Both the position numbers and the translations under genes were made by a program. Under the pieces are notes generated by a model. The model did not search any database, was not told the DNA's origin, and saw nothing but the letters and a program-made list of their open reading frames with translations. Shown in pieces: positions 49,670-61,065 of a stretch of DNA of 64,000 bases. How positions within the stretch are numbered: the first letter of the stretch is position 1; the number at the start of each line of letters is the position of its first letter. Origin of the DNA: Solanum dulcamara (lineage: Eukaryota; Streptophyta; Magnoliopsida; Solanales; Solanaceae); the NCBI RefSeq assembly GCF_947179165.1, contig NC_077245.1, forward strand, positions 15,594,740 through 15,658,739. Direction: 5' to 3'.

Positions 49670-50940
49670 AATTTGTGAAAACTGAGTGGTGGAGTTCTGA
49701 GTTAATCCATAACTTTTCTAATGAATTTGACATTCCTCATTAGCTTTGCCCAGTTTGCTGCGTTGTAACATACCCCTTTGTGAGAAAGTATGTCAGTGTT
49801 GAATCCTACACTCTCAGAAGAGCAGGAGGAGGATATGGGTTTAGGGTATAGTTTAAACCTTTTGTCACCATTGATGAATTTCATTCTATGAAATTGTAGG
49901 GGCACTCACTCCCCTGTGTTTGGTCATAACTTTAGATCCGTTCTAAATAATTATCATAACGTTCTAGTGTCTATACTTGAAACTCATCTCACAGGCCACT
50001 TGAGGTATGTCGAGTCAAATAGTGACACATGAAATAGAACAGAAGGAATAGTAATTATCGACCCCTTCTCATATTATCAAAAATTGTAGGGTTGATAAAT
50101 AGTAATTAGACCACTAAAAATATAGTCTAATGGAATAAACTAATTATTGGGAACATTTTCAACTGAAAGAAACATATTCTGTCTAGACTTCAAGGATTCA
50201 GTAATCCCCAAATTATTCTACTAGTTTTTTTCTCGAGATTAATCTAACCAAAGAGTTTAATCACCTTCTTCCTCAAGAGGAAGAATTTTAGAAACTTAAA
50301 TCACGTTTTTTTGGCTTAACGATGATGATATAGGGAGCACTACTTTGGCGGACAAACTGGCTAAGTTAGGGATGGAGTTATTGGCAACGCAGTTCAAATT
50401 ATAGCTATCCCAAGATACTCCAGCATCTGTACCAGACATTTTTCCCGACAACTAAGCTGTAACACAATTCCAGCATAAGAGAACCAAAACAGAATGCTTC
50501 CGCCTACTCAAAACTAAGGGGGGATGCCACCTACTACTAAAATCCCGGTTTTTGCAACAGTTGCGTTCTTCTATGCAAGAAGAAGACTTAGAAAGAACCG
50601 GGCAGGGCACTCGAAGAAAGGGGGGCACACTGAGCAAGTACTAGAAATTGGCCCCGCTCCGCTTTCTTAAAAGCAGGACCACTACGGGAGGTCAAACCAA
50701 GGATCTATGAAAGTGGGGGCTCGTCCCCGGTCAATAATGCTACCCTGGATGCCCTTCTGTTTAATAAACCACATCTTTATATGCATTTTGACCTTGTAAA
50801 TAGAAGAACTATTGCTACTACTAGTTCTGCTCCTACAAGTTTTGCCATCACTGTGTAATAATGGTTGGTTACAATCCCAACTATGCAATAGCTACTAGGT
50901 TATTTATATGGGATGGTTTCCTTTTAACCCAAAAAAAAAC
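49670..50940 (+). pseudogene. Internally deleted LINE with poly-A end
   Basis: At 49874 the plus strand reads MNFIL, a stop in place of Trp, then NCRG, matching the FILWNCRG start of plant LINE endonucleases, followed by LVSILETHLTGH. After about 400 bp it jumps to an RNase H-like ADKLAKLGMEL near 50350, so RT is missing. The end has GGGATGGTTTCCTTTTAACC and then nine A (50931-50939). A GC-rich stretch at about 50490-50735 looks foreign (see separate entry). Confidence 0.65.
50490..50735. other. GC-rich insert, possibly mitochondrial DNA (NUMT)
   Basis: About 245 bp of near 50% GC inside AT-rich LINE remains, with phrases such as GGCCCCGCTCCGCTTTCTTA and GAAAGGGGGGCACACTGAGC that look like plant mitochondrial intergenic DNA to me. 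This is an impression from composition and memory; edges are approximate. Confidence 0.4.
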
Positions 50941-51644
50941 AATCATTTTTCTTGTATAATGAAACATACTATCATGTCTGAAAAATAAAAGAGATACATA
51001 AGTCAAAATTCGTAAACAAATCAAAGGTAACCAGGGGCAAGTGAACAAAAACACTTACAAAAAAACTTATTTAACATCAGTTGAACTAAACAAACATTAC
51101 TACCAATGAACAAGAAAGGTGAAACTATAGCCTTGCAAAAATGAAGCTGGAGTTTGACTATAGATTTTGGAAGTAAATTGCAAATATCTATTTAGCCATG
51201 AAATAGGGTCAGAATTCAAAAACTAATTCACTAACAAACTTTGAACCTTTTCCAAATAAAATGTATTTCCAAATGCAACTTTCAAACACTCAAATATTCA
51301 AGTTCCAAAGGCAGATGGAAGTGTAATTTCAATGAGATGACAGAAGCTAATTTCAACGAGAAATAACTTCTCTGTTTTCCATCAAAGGCTAATTAAATGA
51401 AGGTAGAAAATAGGCAAGTACCTTGCAGCTGATAAGAAAACAATTCCAGCAAAAGATGAGATCAGTTAAGCAGGCAGAAACTTCATATATATCGATGAAA
51501 AGAAAAGAACAAAAAAGGAAACATTATCTTTTGCATGTCTGCAGAAAATATCCCTCAAGAACAGAAGTCAAAATTTAGAAAACTAATATTTCATAATGAG
51601 GAAACTACAAGAACAAATCAACCAAGCACATAACATCTAATGAC
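50941..51644. other. Region downstream of RPS2
   Basis: AT-rich; the part nearest 51645 should be the RPS2 3' untranslated region. No other feature seen. Confidence 0.45.
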
Positions 51645-53394
51645 TCAAGCATCAACTCTCTCAGGCACTGCCTCCTCAGTGGTGTAGACAATAACCTTAT
51701 TGGCAGGTTTGGCCAAGATATCAAAGTACTCTTGGAATGGAGATTTGGAGAAGCGAGTCTCTTTCCAGAAGTCTGGGGTCAGGAACCCATAAGTCTTCAT
51801 TAAACAATCAAAGGTAGCCTGCATATAGAGTAAGAGATGAAAGTTTATGCTATAAATTATTGCAGATGAGCAAATATAGAACAAGAGATGAAAGTTTATG
51901 CTATAAAACCCATAATCCCCGATTTGGATAAAAACAATAGATGTTTACAGCAGAATCTTCAGTTAAACTACAGTCTCTTCTTCTAAACAAAAGTCTAACT
52001 AGAGTCATGTTAGCTTTCTTTTCAAATTTCCTAAAAACAATTGGCTTATCACATATTGAAACTCATCCACATTCATGAATATGAATTGAATGTAACCAAC
52101 CTAGAAAGAAAAAAACACAAGCATTGCAGGAACTGATAAGAACTTGGTTGCACACATTCAATCCCAAATTAACTGTTACTCATAACACATCCAAATCAAC
52201 TGTTACTGTCAATACATCCAAACTTTTGCAACTAAAACTTAACAATGGATGCTATTTCTGTACTCTTAAAGGACCAACTTAAATAATTGTATATTTTAAG
52301 TTCACATATTGACCATCAATTCAGACAGTTTAATTTGGTTCAAACATCAAGATGAACAATGGTTTCTTTTATAATATCGATATATAAGCATACCGAAAAG
52401 GTCAATTTTTTTATTGTAAAAGTAAACTACAAAAGTTCATGGCTATTTACAAAGCATTTCAACGTTGCAGACTCCTCAGTGTACATACTTTACATTTTAA
52501 TCATCTCCACAAACTCTGATACACAGTGTTGAAATTTATTCTTAACAAAATGCACAGTCCAATGATATTATGGTTCAATTACAATGTTGAATAAACAATT
52601 GGGGAGCAATTCTTATGTTATAGTATCAGTAGATATACTAACATACAAACATATAACAGATTAGAACATACATGTAACAAAATTAACACACAATCATAAA
52701 GATAGTTGCAAGATCTAAATAAAGATCAAACCTTAACGAAGTTGCCAAGGGTTTTAGTGGATCCACGAGAAGATGTGAAGACATCTTCAATACCAGCAAA
52801 CTGAAGGACCTTCTTGGGGACACGAGCAGCCACAATACCAGCACCACGAGGAGCAGGTACCATCCTCACAGTAACAGACCCACATTTCCCTGTAACCTTG
52901 CAAGGCACAGTGTGTGGCTTCCCAATCTTGTTACCCCAGTAACCTCTCCTCACTGGAATCACTGATAGCTTAGCCAATATAATTGCTCCACGAATAGCAG
53001 TGGCGACTTCCTTCGAGCACTTGACACCCAACCCAACGTGACCATTTCCGTCACCGACGACAACAAACGCCTTGAACCTGGTTCTCTGACCGGCACGGGT
53101 CTGCTTCTGAACCGGCATGATTTTCATAACCTCGTCCTTGAGAGATGGTCCGATGAGGGTATCTATGATTTGAAACTCCTTGATTGGGAGTGAGTGAAGG
53201 TAGATTTGCTCAAGTGAGCGGATTTTTCCATCTTTCACGAGCCTTCCTAGCTTTGTGACCGGAACCCATTTCTCCTCCTCTGTTTCGCGACGTGGACGAC
53301 GGCCGCCACGCCCCCGACCACCGCGGTCTCCTCTTCCACCTCGTCCTCCGAAGCCACGGCCAAAGCCACCTCGGTCTCCGCCTCTCTCCGCCAT
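51645..53394 (-). CDS. RPS2: 40S ribosomal protein S2 (uS5), two exons
   Basis: Exon 1 is 53394-52732 (221 codons) and exon 2 is 51818-51645 (57 codons plus stop), joined across a 913-bp phase-0 intron with GT (52731-52730) and AG (51820-51819) ends, giving 278 residues, normal for plant uS5. Residues 2-37 are an RGG-type Gly/Arg tail; the S5 N-terminal RNA-binding fold spans about 87-152 ([19 protein letters not shown]), and the C-terminal fold about 170-245 ([20 protein letters not shown]). The last residues of exon 1 (GNFVK) join to [20 protein letters not shown] of exon 2, as in animal RPS2. The protein sits in the 40S subunit near the mRNA entry and decoding region. No defect seen; the gene looks functional. 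Confidence 0.97.
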
Positions 53395-53424
53395 GGTTGT
53401 TAGTTTCAGGGATTAGGTTTACGG

Positions 53425-53559
53425 CTAGGGTTTAGAGAGAGTATGTGAGCAGGAAGTATGAAGATGGAGAGAGGATGAGGGATTGGTTTATAAGGGTTAG
53501 GGTTTGGTAGAATTGGGCTTCAGGGAAACAGATCAATCCATAGAGGCTAATTTGGCCCA
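53425..53559 (-). promoter_or_regulatory. RPS2: RPS2 promoter: telo-boxes, TATA and site II motifs
   Basis: Upstream of the ATG on the minus strand are AAACCCTAG (53433-53425), AAACCCTAA (53505-53497, the telo-box) beside a TATA-like TTATAAACC (53493-53485), a plus-strand TGGGCT (53514-53519) and a minus-strand TGGGCC (53559-53554). Telo-box plus site II elements is the known arrangement of plant ribosomal protein promoters, where TCP and telo-box binding factors link expression to growth. Confidence 0.75.
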
Positions 53560-53849
53560 GATCAGTTTTCTTTTCTTTTTATCATGTATAACAGTAGATA
53601 TCTTACAAAATATATACGGAAGTGATTAACAATAAATAAAATTAGGCCCATATCATGGAAATAACTAGAGGTATTGGGCTGAATTAAAAATCGAGTTGGG
53701 TCATTACCCGCCTAAATTTATTCTGACCTAAATTTAGCTAAAAATCGAGTTGGATCATGACCCGTCAAATTTGACCCACTTAATCTAAACGATATTGACA
53801 TACTAATGCAATTCATAAATGAAAAAGAGAACAATTTCGTCGAAAGAAA

Positions 53850-54545
53850 AGTCAAAAAACAAGAGACTCGAGACTCGACACAAGATCAGAGATACAGGAC
53901 CCAAGATAAGACACCCGACAACAACTCGAGCCCTAAGATTTGGCTCGAGATCCAAGATCCTCGACCTGACCCTAACTTGCGACCCTTGACCAAAGTCCCA
54001 AGATTGAAAGCCCAAGACCCAAGACCAACTCGAGACCCGAGACCTTAAACCCAACCTCGATTTAAAGGCCGATCTCAACCCAGACCCAAGAATTTAAGAC
54101 CTGATCCTTGACTCGACCTCGACCAAAGTATCAAGATCCGATCCCGATTAGGGACCCGAGAATTTAAACCCGACCTCAATTCAAAACTCCACATCTAGAC
54201 CCAACTTCGACTCAAGACTTGACCCTAACACAAGACCTGAGTCATACCCGATATCCGAGTCTAACTCTAACTGCAGACCCAAAATTGAGGACCCATGACT
54301 CGATATCATCTTGAGATCCAAGACTTGACATTGATAGGAGACTCAAGTTGATCCTGATATTCGAGATCGACTCGAAACTCGGGATACGAGACCCAATCCT
54401 AACTTGAGATCCAAATATGTCTCAGACCCCAAACTTGATTCAAGACTAGACTTGAGACTTAAGATTTGAGCCCTGACTCTGACTAAAGATTCGATTCCAA
54501 CCTTGACCAACTCAAGATCGGATCTACTCAATCCGATTCTACTAA
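53850..54545. repeat. Degenerate GACTCGAGACCCAAGA-type repeat
   Basis: About 700 bp of variants on GACCC, GAGACTC and CAAGACC in irregular tandem order, with no clear fixed unit. Long frames stay open on both strands (53806-54048 plus, 54078-53803 minus) only because the repeat rarely makes stop codons. Not a gene. Confidence 0.85.
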
Positions 54546-54775
54546 ATGCAATGAAAAATATTTGAGCAAAACCTATAATATAGTGAAGAGAAAAAAACAG
54601 GTTGGAATTGAGAAATAATAAAAAGGAAAAAATAATGAGCATTAACTCTATAATTCGATCTTTTATGTTTAAAAATTACTACACAATCAAGAAAAAATGA
54701 ATAAGTAACGAAAGTCACAATATAAGTTCTTCATTTTTTTTAATAGAAACATTTTAGATATGTACAATTACTTAA

Positions 54776-55095
54776 GGGAAAATAGATATGATATATTAAG
54801 AAAATGTTTACCATTTATAGCAATAACATATTTTTTTTACTGGACACTTATAATACATTTATAATACAGTTTTAATACATATAACCGAGAATAATTTATA
54901 AAACACATATAATACAAGTTTTATTCATGGATAATACATTTATCACACACTTTAATATACTTATAATATATTGTATCAATTTCTTACCAAATAAGCATAA
55001 TATATTTTAAAACACTTATAATACATTTATATTATATGCATAATTCACTTTTAATATATAGCAAATTTATCATAGTATTGCTATAGAGGGTAATA
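54776..55095. repeat. AT-rich array around TATAATACATTTATAATACA
   Basis: Variants of ATAATACA recur many times. ATAGCAATAACATA near the left edge and TATTGCTATAGAGGG near the right form a short inverted pair, so this may be a small DNA element. Confidence 0.5.
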
Positions 55096-55631
55096 AATAA
55101 AAAGTATTACTAAAATCAGCAATTATTTATTAAAACGTACTCACCCAAGTAATTTCATTACCTAGCTTACATTGTAAAAATAGAGTAAAAAACTTACATT
55201 ACAAATCTTTAGCTCAAAACAAAATTTGATATATAACATTATATATTCGATATACAATAATATACAAATTTTTCATATTTTATTTTTTACAATAATGTTT
55301 AAACACTTGATATACAATTTTATACACACAATGAATAACATTATACAACATTATAAGAGGTATTTATATACTCATATACAATATTATACAAAAATCGATT
55401 TTTTTCTGCTATCTAGAATCCAAGCTTCAGATATCCAAAACCACCTAATAACCTACACCAAAACCACCCAAAAATTTGTATTAAGTATGTAACTGATCTT
55501 TTGCAATAATATGCAGACGAAATGAAATTTATTTGCAAAAATTCGACTTTCAATTTTAAAGCTTCGAACTTCAACAATGACTTACTATGGCTTCAACGAA
55601 ATGTCAATAACAAATATAAAGCAATGACTTA
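55096..55631. other. AT-rich DNA, no feature seen
   Basis: TATACAA-rich stretch around 55220-55400; no gene recognised. Confidence 0.4.
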
Positions 55632-55882
55632 GAGCATGTTTGACTTAATAAGCTGAAAGCAGCTTATAAGCCAAAAAATTAAGTTGGGATTGGCGTAGCC
55701 AACTTATTTTATTTTTTAAACTTATAAACTGCTTTAGATAAGCTAGGTCAAGCAGACCTAATTATTTTTTTAGCTTATTTTTAGCACAAGATGATTTTAA
55801 GTTGGTTAGTCAAATACTCAAAAGAACTAAAAACAACATATAAGTTATTTTCATCAACTTATAAGCTAATTCAAACGGGCTC
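55632..55882. mobile_element. Tourist-like MITE, 251 bp
   Basis: Ends GAGCATGTTTGA and (reverse complement of the right end) GAGCCCGTTTGA, flanked by TTA at 55629-55631 and 55883-55885. A TTA/TAA 3-bp duplication is typical of PIF/Harbinger-related MITEs. The interior repeats CTTATAAG-like words. Confidence 0.75.
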
Positions 55883-56087
55883 TTAATATGTAAATTTCTC
55901 CAAAGTAGGGCTTACTACCACACTCAACTATATATATGTATGTAATCATTCATTTCACTCCGAACAAGCAAGACAAAAAAATCAATTAAATCACCACCAT
56001 CACCGCTGGAATACCCACCTTGCTAAGAGAAATTGTTAGCGACTTAGCTATCACCAAATTTCTGTAATAATAAAATCACATGTGAAA

Positions 56088-56114
56088 ATTATTATTATTT
56101 ATGAATTAAAAAAG

Positions 56115-56148
<34 letters not shown>

Positions 56149-56232
56149 AGAGAGAGAGAGGGGTCACTGTTGAGAGAGGGCACACATAACGGTGATAAAT
56201 GATGACTTTTTTAATTTATAAATAATAATAAT
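56088..56232. repeat. Hairpin-forming inverted repeat with (CT)n(AT)n(AG)n
   Basis: Arms of 29 bp (56088-56116 and 56204-56232) match with one mismatch, around an 87-bp centre that contains (CT)n, (AT)n and (AG)n runs (56115-56160). Confidence 0.85.
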
Positions 56233-56288
56233 AGAGAGAGAGTGTGTGTTTTGAATGTGCAAGGGAAAAAGAATATCAACAAGTTAAA

Positions 56289-56482
56289 GGCTCCATTTGG
56301 ATTGACTTATAAGTTGCTAAAAACAGTTTATAAGTTGTTTTCAGTTTTTTTGAGTGCTTCGCTAGCCAACTTAAAAGTTATTTTGTGTTTAAAATAAATC
56401 CAAAGAAATATTTGGGCATGTTTGGCTTAGCCTATCTAAAGCAGCTTATAAGTGTTTTAGATAAGCTAAGCCAAACAAACTC
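56289..56482. mobile_element. Second Tourist-like MITE, 194 bp
   Basis: Same family as 55632-55882: GGCTCCATTTGGATTGACTT at the left and TAAGCCAAACAAACTC at the right, followed by TAA on the right and preceded by TAAA on the left. Ends are less clear than in the first copy. Confidence 0.6.
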
Positions 56483-57526
56483 TAAATTTGGTAAAGCTTA
56501 AAAATATTGGTCTATTTTAATAATATACTTAGGTCAATCACACTTTTAAGTAATTATCTTCTTTTTTTTTTTGAATTGTGTTCAATTCATATATAATTAG
56601 ATGAATTCATGTAAGTATAAATATTTTTTTAAATAGTGTGAGACTAATATATAATATTGTTATTTGTGTATTATAAAATTGAAGGGAGGGGTACCACTTA
56701 AACATCATCCAATTTAATTAGAGTCCATCATCAATGACCATGCACTAAGTTGTGCTAAACTTGGTCAACGATATATTTGGATCAAAGGTTGCTACTATAT
56801 ATATGTGTGTGGGAAGAGACGTTCAAGCTATTTATAAGAATTTTTTCACTTTTTTCGATTATAAAGATTTTATTTGGAAATGTAGGTATAAATTTTTTAA
56901 ATATAAAATGAAGTTATATTTGGAATTTTTCAAATACCCCAAAATTTTCCACTTTTTTCAATTTATTTTTTCAAACTAAATTTTATTTTTATAAATCAAT
57001 TCCATTTAAAATGCATTTCATATTTTTTAAAAATATATTTATTTTTTAAATATTTATTTAAAAAAGTATGATCAATCACAACTTCAACTTGACTTATAGT
57101 GAAATTGAATTTGCACTTAATCGCGGAAGAAAAAGACAAACCTTAAGTATAAGCAGACAAGCAGTAAACATATCAATCAAACAAGGCACTAGAAAGGACC
57201 CTAAGACCTTATCTCCTAGTCACTAACTTTGTTTATTTTTTAGACCAGAATTATAATTATTTTGGATCTTACTTATTACGTGTGTTTGTTTATAAAATTT
57301 AATAATTGTTTAACAAATTTGAATAAATTTAAATGATTAAGATCTATAATAAAGTCTTAATATCATTAGGATATATATATTCAAAGGATTCTAAAAATAT
57401 AACATGCATTTTATCACTATTTCATTCATTTTCATGGTAACCACACACCATTATAGACTATCAACGCCCACCATCAACTATCACTATCAACCATAATCAT
57501 TATCACCGCTAATCACGTAAGTCGGT
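56483..57526. other. AT-rich intergenic DNA
   Basis: No gene or bounded repeat recognised. It ends at the TGTCATGACCCGAATTCGGG start of an LTR block. Confidence 0.45.
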
Positions 57527-58224
57527 TGTCATGACCCGAATTCGGGTGTGATGGCACATGTCCTTTTCCACCGGACAAGTCAGCCTAAAATCCATCATTT
57601 ACGAAGAATAAAGCGGAAACAGTCTAAATAAGTAAGTAATAAACAAAAGCGGAAGTCTTTCAACTTAAATACCCCCAAAATTGATTGTCATATGTAAAAG
57701 CCGTTAAAACAACAATACAGAAATAAAATAATACAAGTCTCAATATGTCTTCAACTATCAGATAGAGTAAAACATAAAAATACAGAAAGTGCGAGAGTTC
57801 GCTGGATTGCAATAGCTACCTCTCTCAAACTCCCAAAAGCCTCGAATGATCAAAAGGATATGGTGGTCAAAGTCCAGGCTCAGAACCTACACAAGTGTAG
57901 AAACAAAGGTGGGTACCAAACAATATGGTACCCAGCAAGCTAACTAGAAAAATTAAGTAAATCTAATAGGATTCACGAACTCCTTTTCTAACCCAACCGA
58001 ACCTCCAGACTACAATTGGCATAGAAATCAGCCCTAACCAAACAGTTTATACTAAACAGTTTAATAAGGTTCAGATCACAGCTCAATATTACAAGATATA
58101 TCGTACAAATACTCACAAGTCACAAATATCAAACTATCAACACAGATTTGCAGACTATGTATATGCACACTCAATTATCATGCATGTGTGCAATTGCCAG
58201 CAAAGACCTCAGCATAATTAAATC

Positions 58225-58470
58225 TGATAAAAAATAACCTCAATCTCATAATCTCCGATCGGAAATAACCTCGGTCCCACAACCTCGCCAGAAATGACCT
58301 CGACCATATAATCTCACCAGAACTAACCTTGACAAAGTAATCCCATCAAAAATGACCTCGACAATATAATCGCTCCGAAAATGACCTCAGCCTATCAATT
58401 TCTCACCGGAATTGACCTCAGACATATCATATCTCTAACCGAAAATGACCTCGGTCTCACAATCATGTAC
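58225..58470 (+). repeat. Tandem repeat, unit about 34 bp, around seven copies
   Basis: Variants of GAAATGACCTCGGTC...ATAATCTCACC follow one another inside the LTR block. Confidence 0.8.
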
Positions 58471-59309
58471 CTCTCATCACAGTGTTTCATAACCAATGCA
58501 AACAACATGCTCACACAAGTAATGAGGAATAATTAATTTAAATAAACCGCAATCACAATTAGACTATCAAGTATTTCATCAAATACACATAAATATCTAG
58601 ATTACAACATGTAATATTCAATAATCAATAATATCACACATCGTCTTTTATTAGCCCCATCTATTCATATTAGATTAGTTCATATGACAATTGAACTCGT
58701 AACTTCATCCCCATTACGCCCCAACACATATACAACGAGATATTCAAAAATTCTATGAGATTCACAGAGTTTTAAGAGTTTAATTGCTTTAGCCAATACG
58801 CGATCGATCAATCCACCTAAGCCTTTTCCTTCCAAATGCATTCCAAATCACCACAATCTATGCAAATTCAAGTTTTTAATCAAAATACAAAACCAACGAT
58901 ATCCATATCATACTTTTGAAAATCGGATCAAAACTGAATAGAAATGCCCGAAAAATCAGATTTCGAAAATGAGAAGAAAATTTCAATTTTTTTACATGAA
59001 CAACATCCTCAAGATATTTGGGATTTACTAGTGAAAATGGAAGTCGATTCGGACTTAAAACGAGCTCACGATCATCAAAATATTAAAACTAATTCAAGTT
59101 GTTGAACCCCAATTTCTCCAATTCAAAAACCTCAATTTCATGCTAATAATCTTAAATAATCAATAGGTAATGGTAGAAATGAGTCAAAATAACTTACCCA
59201 CGAAATTCCCATGAGAAAATCCTCTCCAAAATTCATCCTTAACAAGCTCCAAGTCCAAAAGTGGAGTTAAAATGAGTCCTTCCCTATTTTAGAAGAACAT
59301 TGTTCAGGC

Positions 59310-59520
59310 CATTTTTCCTCTCCGCGACCGTGATCCACTTACTCCGCGAATGCGGAGGTTAAGGCTAGTGGTCATCGCAAATGCGGTGAGGCTCCCGCGA
59401 ATGCGATGGCCAATGAATCGGGCTTCTGCAAACGCGGTGGAGCTCCCGAGAACGCGAAGGTCAAGATTAATGCCTTTCGCGATCGCGGCCTCCCATTCTG
59501 CGAACGCAACACACAATGTG
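59310..59520. repeat. CpG-rich GCGAATGCGG repeats
   Basis: Spaced copies of CGCGAATGCGG, CGCAAATGCGG, CAAACGCGG and CGATCGCGG make this the most CpG-dense stretch noticed in the window. Frames on both strands here (59304-59597 minus, 59350-59571 plus) are by-products. Confidence 0.7.
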
Positions 59521-60136
59521 GTGGCACCAGATATCAACAATGTTTCTTTAAATCTCAAAGTCTTTAAATGACCCTCGAGATTCGTTCGAAACCCCATATA
59601 GACAAATCATATATGCAACCCTACTAAACTCGACGTCCTGGACTCAACGGAACCATTATAATTCGATTTCGAGGTCTCCTTAACTCAAAAATCAAAAAAT
59701 CTCAAATAAATCAACTTTATGCCTCAAAAGACCAAAACGCCCTCGGAGCTTTCAAAAAATAGACAGAAACTCTCCCCAAGCCTAAAATCACCCTCCGAAT
59801 CTAGCGGAGTGGTCGGAAATCAATTTCGAGCATCCGACCCCCAAATGTTGACCAAAGTTAAACCTATGGCCAGAAACTCAAAAATTTCTAACTCAACACC
59901 TCAAATCCACGGTATGACCCCAAATGTAATTCTGTCAACTCTTCTAAACCAATTTCAACATTTTAAAATTGATGAAATTGATGAAATTCCATTTCGAGAC
60001 TCAAATACCACTTTTGAGCCATTTTAAATCTCAAAAACTCAAAGTTTACTAAAAATCTCTATTTTTTAAGAAAAATACAGAACCGATATCAGATATCAAT
60101 CAAATTTGAATCGAAAAAACTATCAAAAGTAGTAAA

Positions 60137-61065
60137 ATGACCTTCATGAAACTTTTAGATCTATGTCTTAAGATTTCAATCCAAAAGGAATCAATGCAAA
60201 AATCATTTTGTAGAAAACGATATCATCAAATCACTAACAGCTATACATGAGGATTTTTCAATCAAAAATCTGGACAGAACTTGTCTTATGCTTCATTCTC
60301 TTGTTTCGACATAACAACAGCAGATATAGGCTCCAACATAAACATAATAGTTGTAGGTACATGAATTATCTTTACAAAATATATTAATTTTCTAAAATCA
60401 AAGGTCTACACATCGAGATATTCAAGAATTACTACAAGCTACACAATTCCAAAAACGGATTTGAACATTTACAATCTCCATACACCTTATTCCTCCAAAT
60501 TCAAGAACAACAACTCATCAACAAAATCAAAATAATATCAACCATTATTATACATCATCACTAAGCTAATTTCATCCATTTAATCCATCCAAAACAATCC
60601 CTTAACCCATCAATCTCAACAAATCACCAAACGAGTTTATAACGCTATTTTCTCCGTTCTAATCCGTTAAAACTCTAAATAAACTTATTAACAATGAAAA
60701 GGAGACTTTAATATTACCTCAAGTGTGCAACAACCACATTAAATCTTCTCCTTATTGGTGATATTTAGCTCAAATTGAAGGCAATGTGACGTACAACACT
60801 TTACTCTTCATGAGCTTCGGATTTCGGGACTCAGATTTTGGTCGGATTTGGTTTTCTCTCTAAGATCTTCCTCTATCTCTCTCTCTAAAAATTTCTGGAT
60901 ATTTTCTTATTTTAGAATGAAGAAGAAATATTAAAACATCCCTTAATGATGTGGGTATTAGCTGTTAGTGGTTTGATGGTATCGTTTTCTACAAAATGAT
61001 TTTTGCATTGATTCCTTTTGGATTGAAATCTTAAGACAGAGATCTAAAAGTTTCATGAAGGTCAT
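60137..61065. repeat. Inverted repeat with 107-bp arms
   Basis: Arms 60137-60243 and 60959-61065 match in reverse complement with three mismatches, separated by 715 bp. The spacer holds no recognised gene. Either the two arms are the same LTR segment from head-to-head LTRs, or they are the ends of a separate foldback element; no target duplication was found outside them. Confidence 0.88.

Larger units (their letters stand above)
57527..60136 (-). mobile_element. LTR-derived block (Ty3/Gypsy type), minus orientation
   Basis: The left edge TGTCATGACCCGAATTCGGG is a typical Solanaceae Gypsy LTR terminus; by comparison with the other LTRs here it is the 3' end, so the LTR reads on the minus strand. 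It holds a tandem array (58225-58470) and a CpG-rich stretch (59310-59520). The opposite end and a matching TCGGT duplication were not found. No gag-pol is present. Confidence 0.6.

Noticed and set aside
53803..54078. Overlapping long frames on both strands
   Set aside because: Both arise from a short-motif repeat that seldom forms stop codons.
59304..59597. 97-codon minus-strand frame and a plus-strand partner
   Set aside because: They come from the CpG-rich GCGAATGCGG repeats inside an LTR block.
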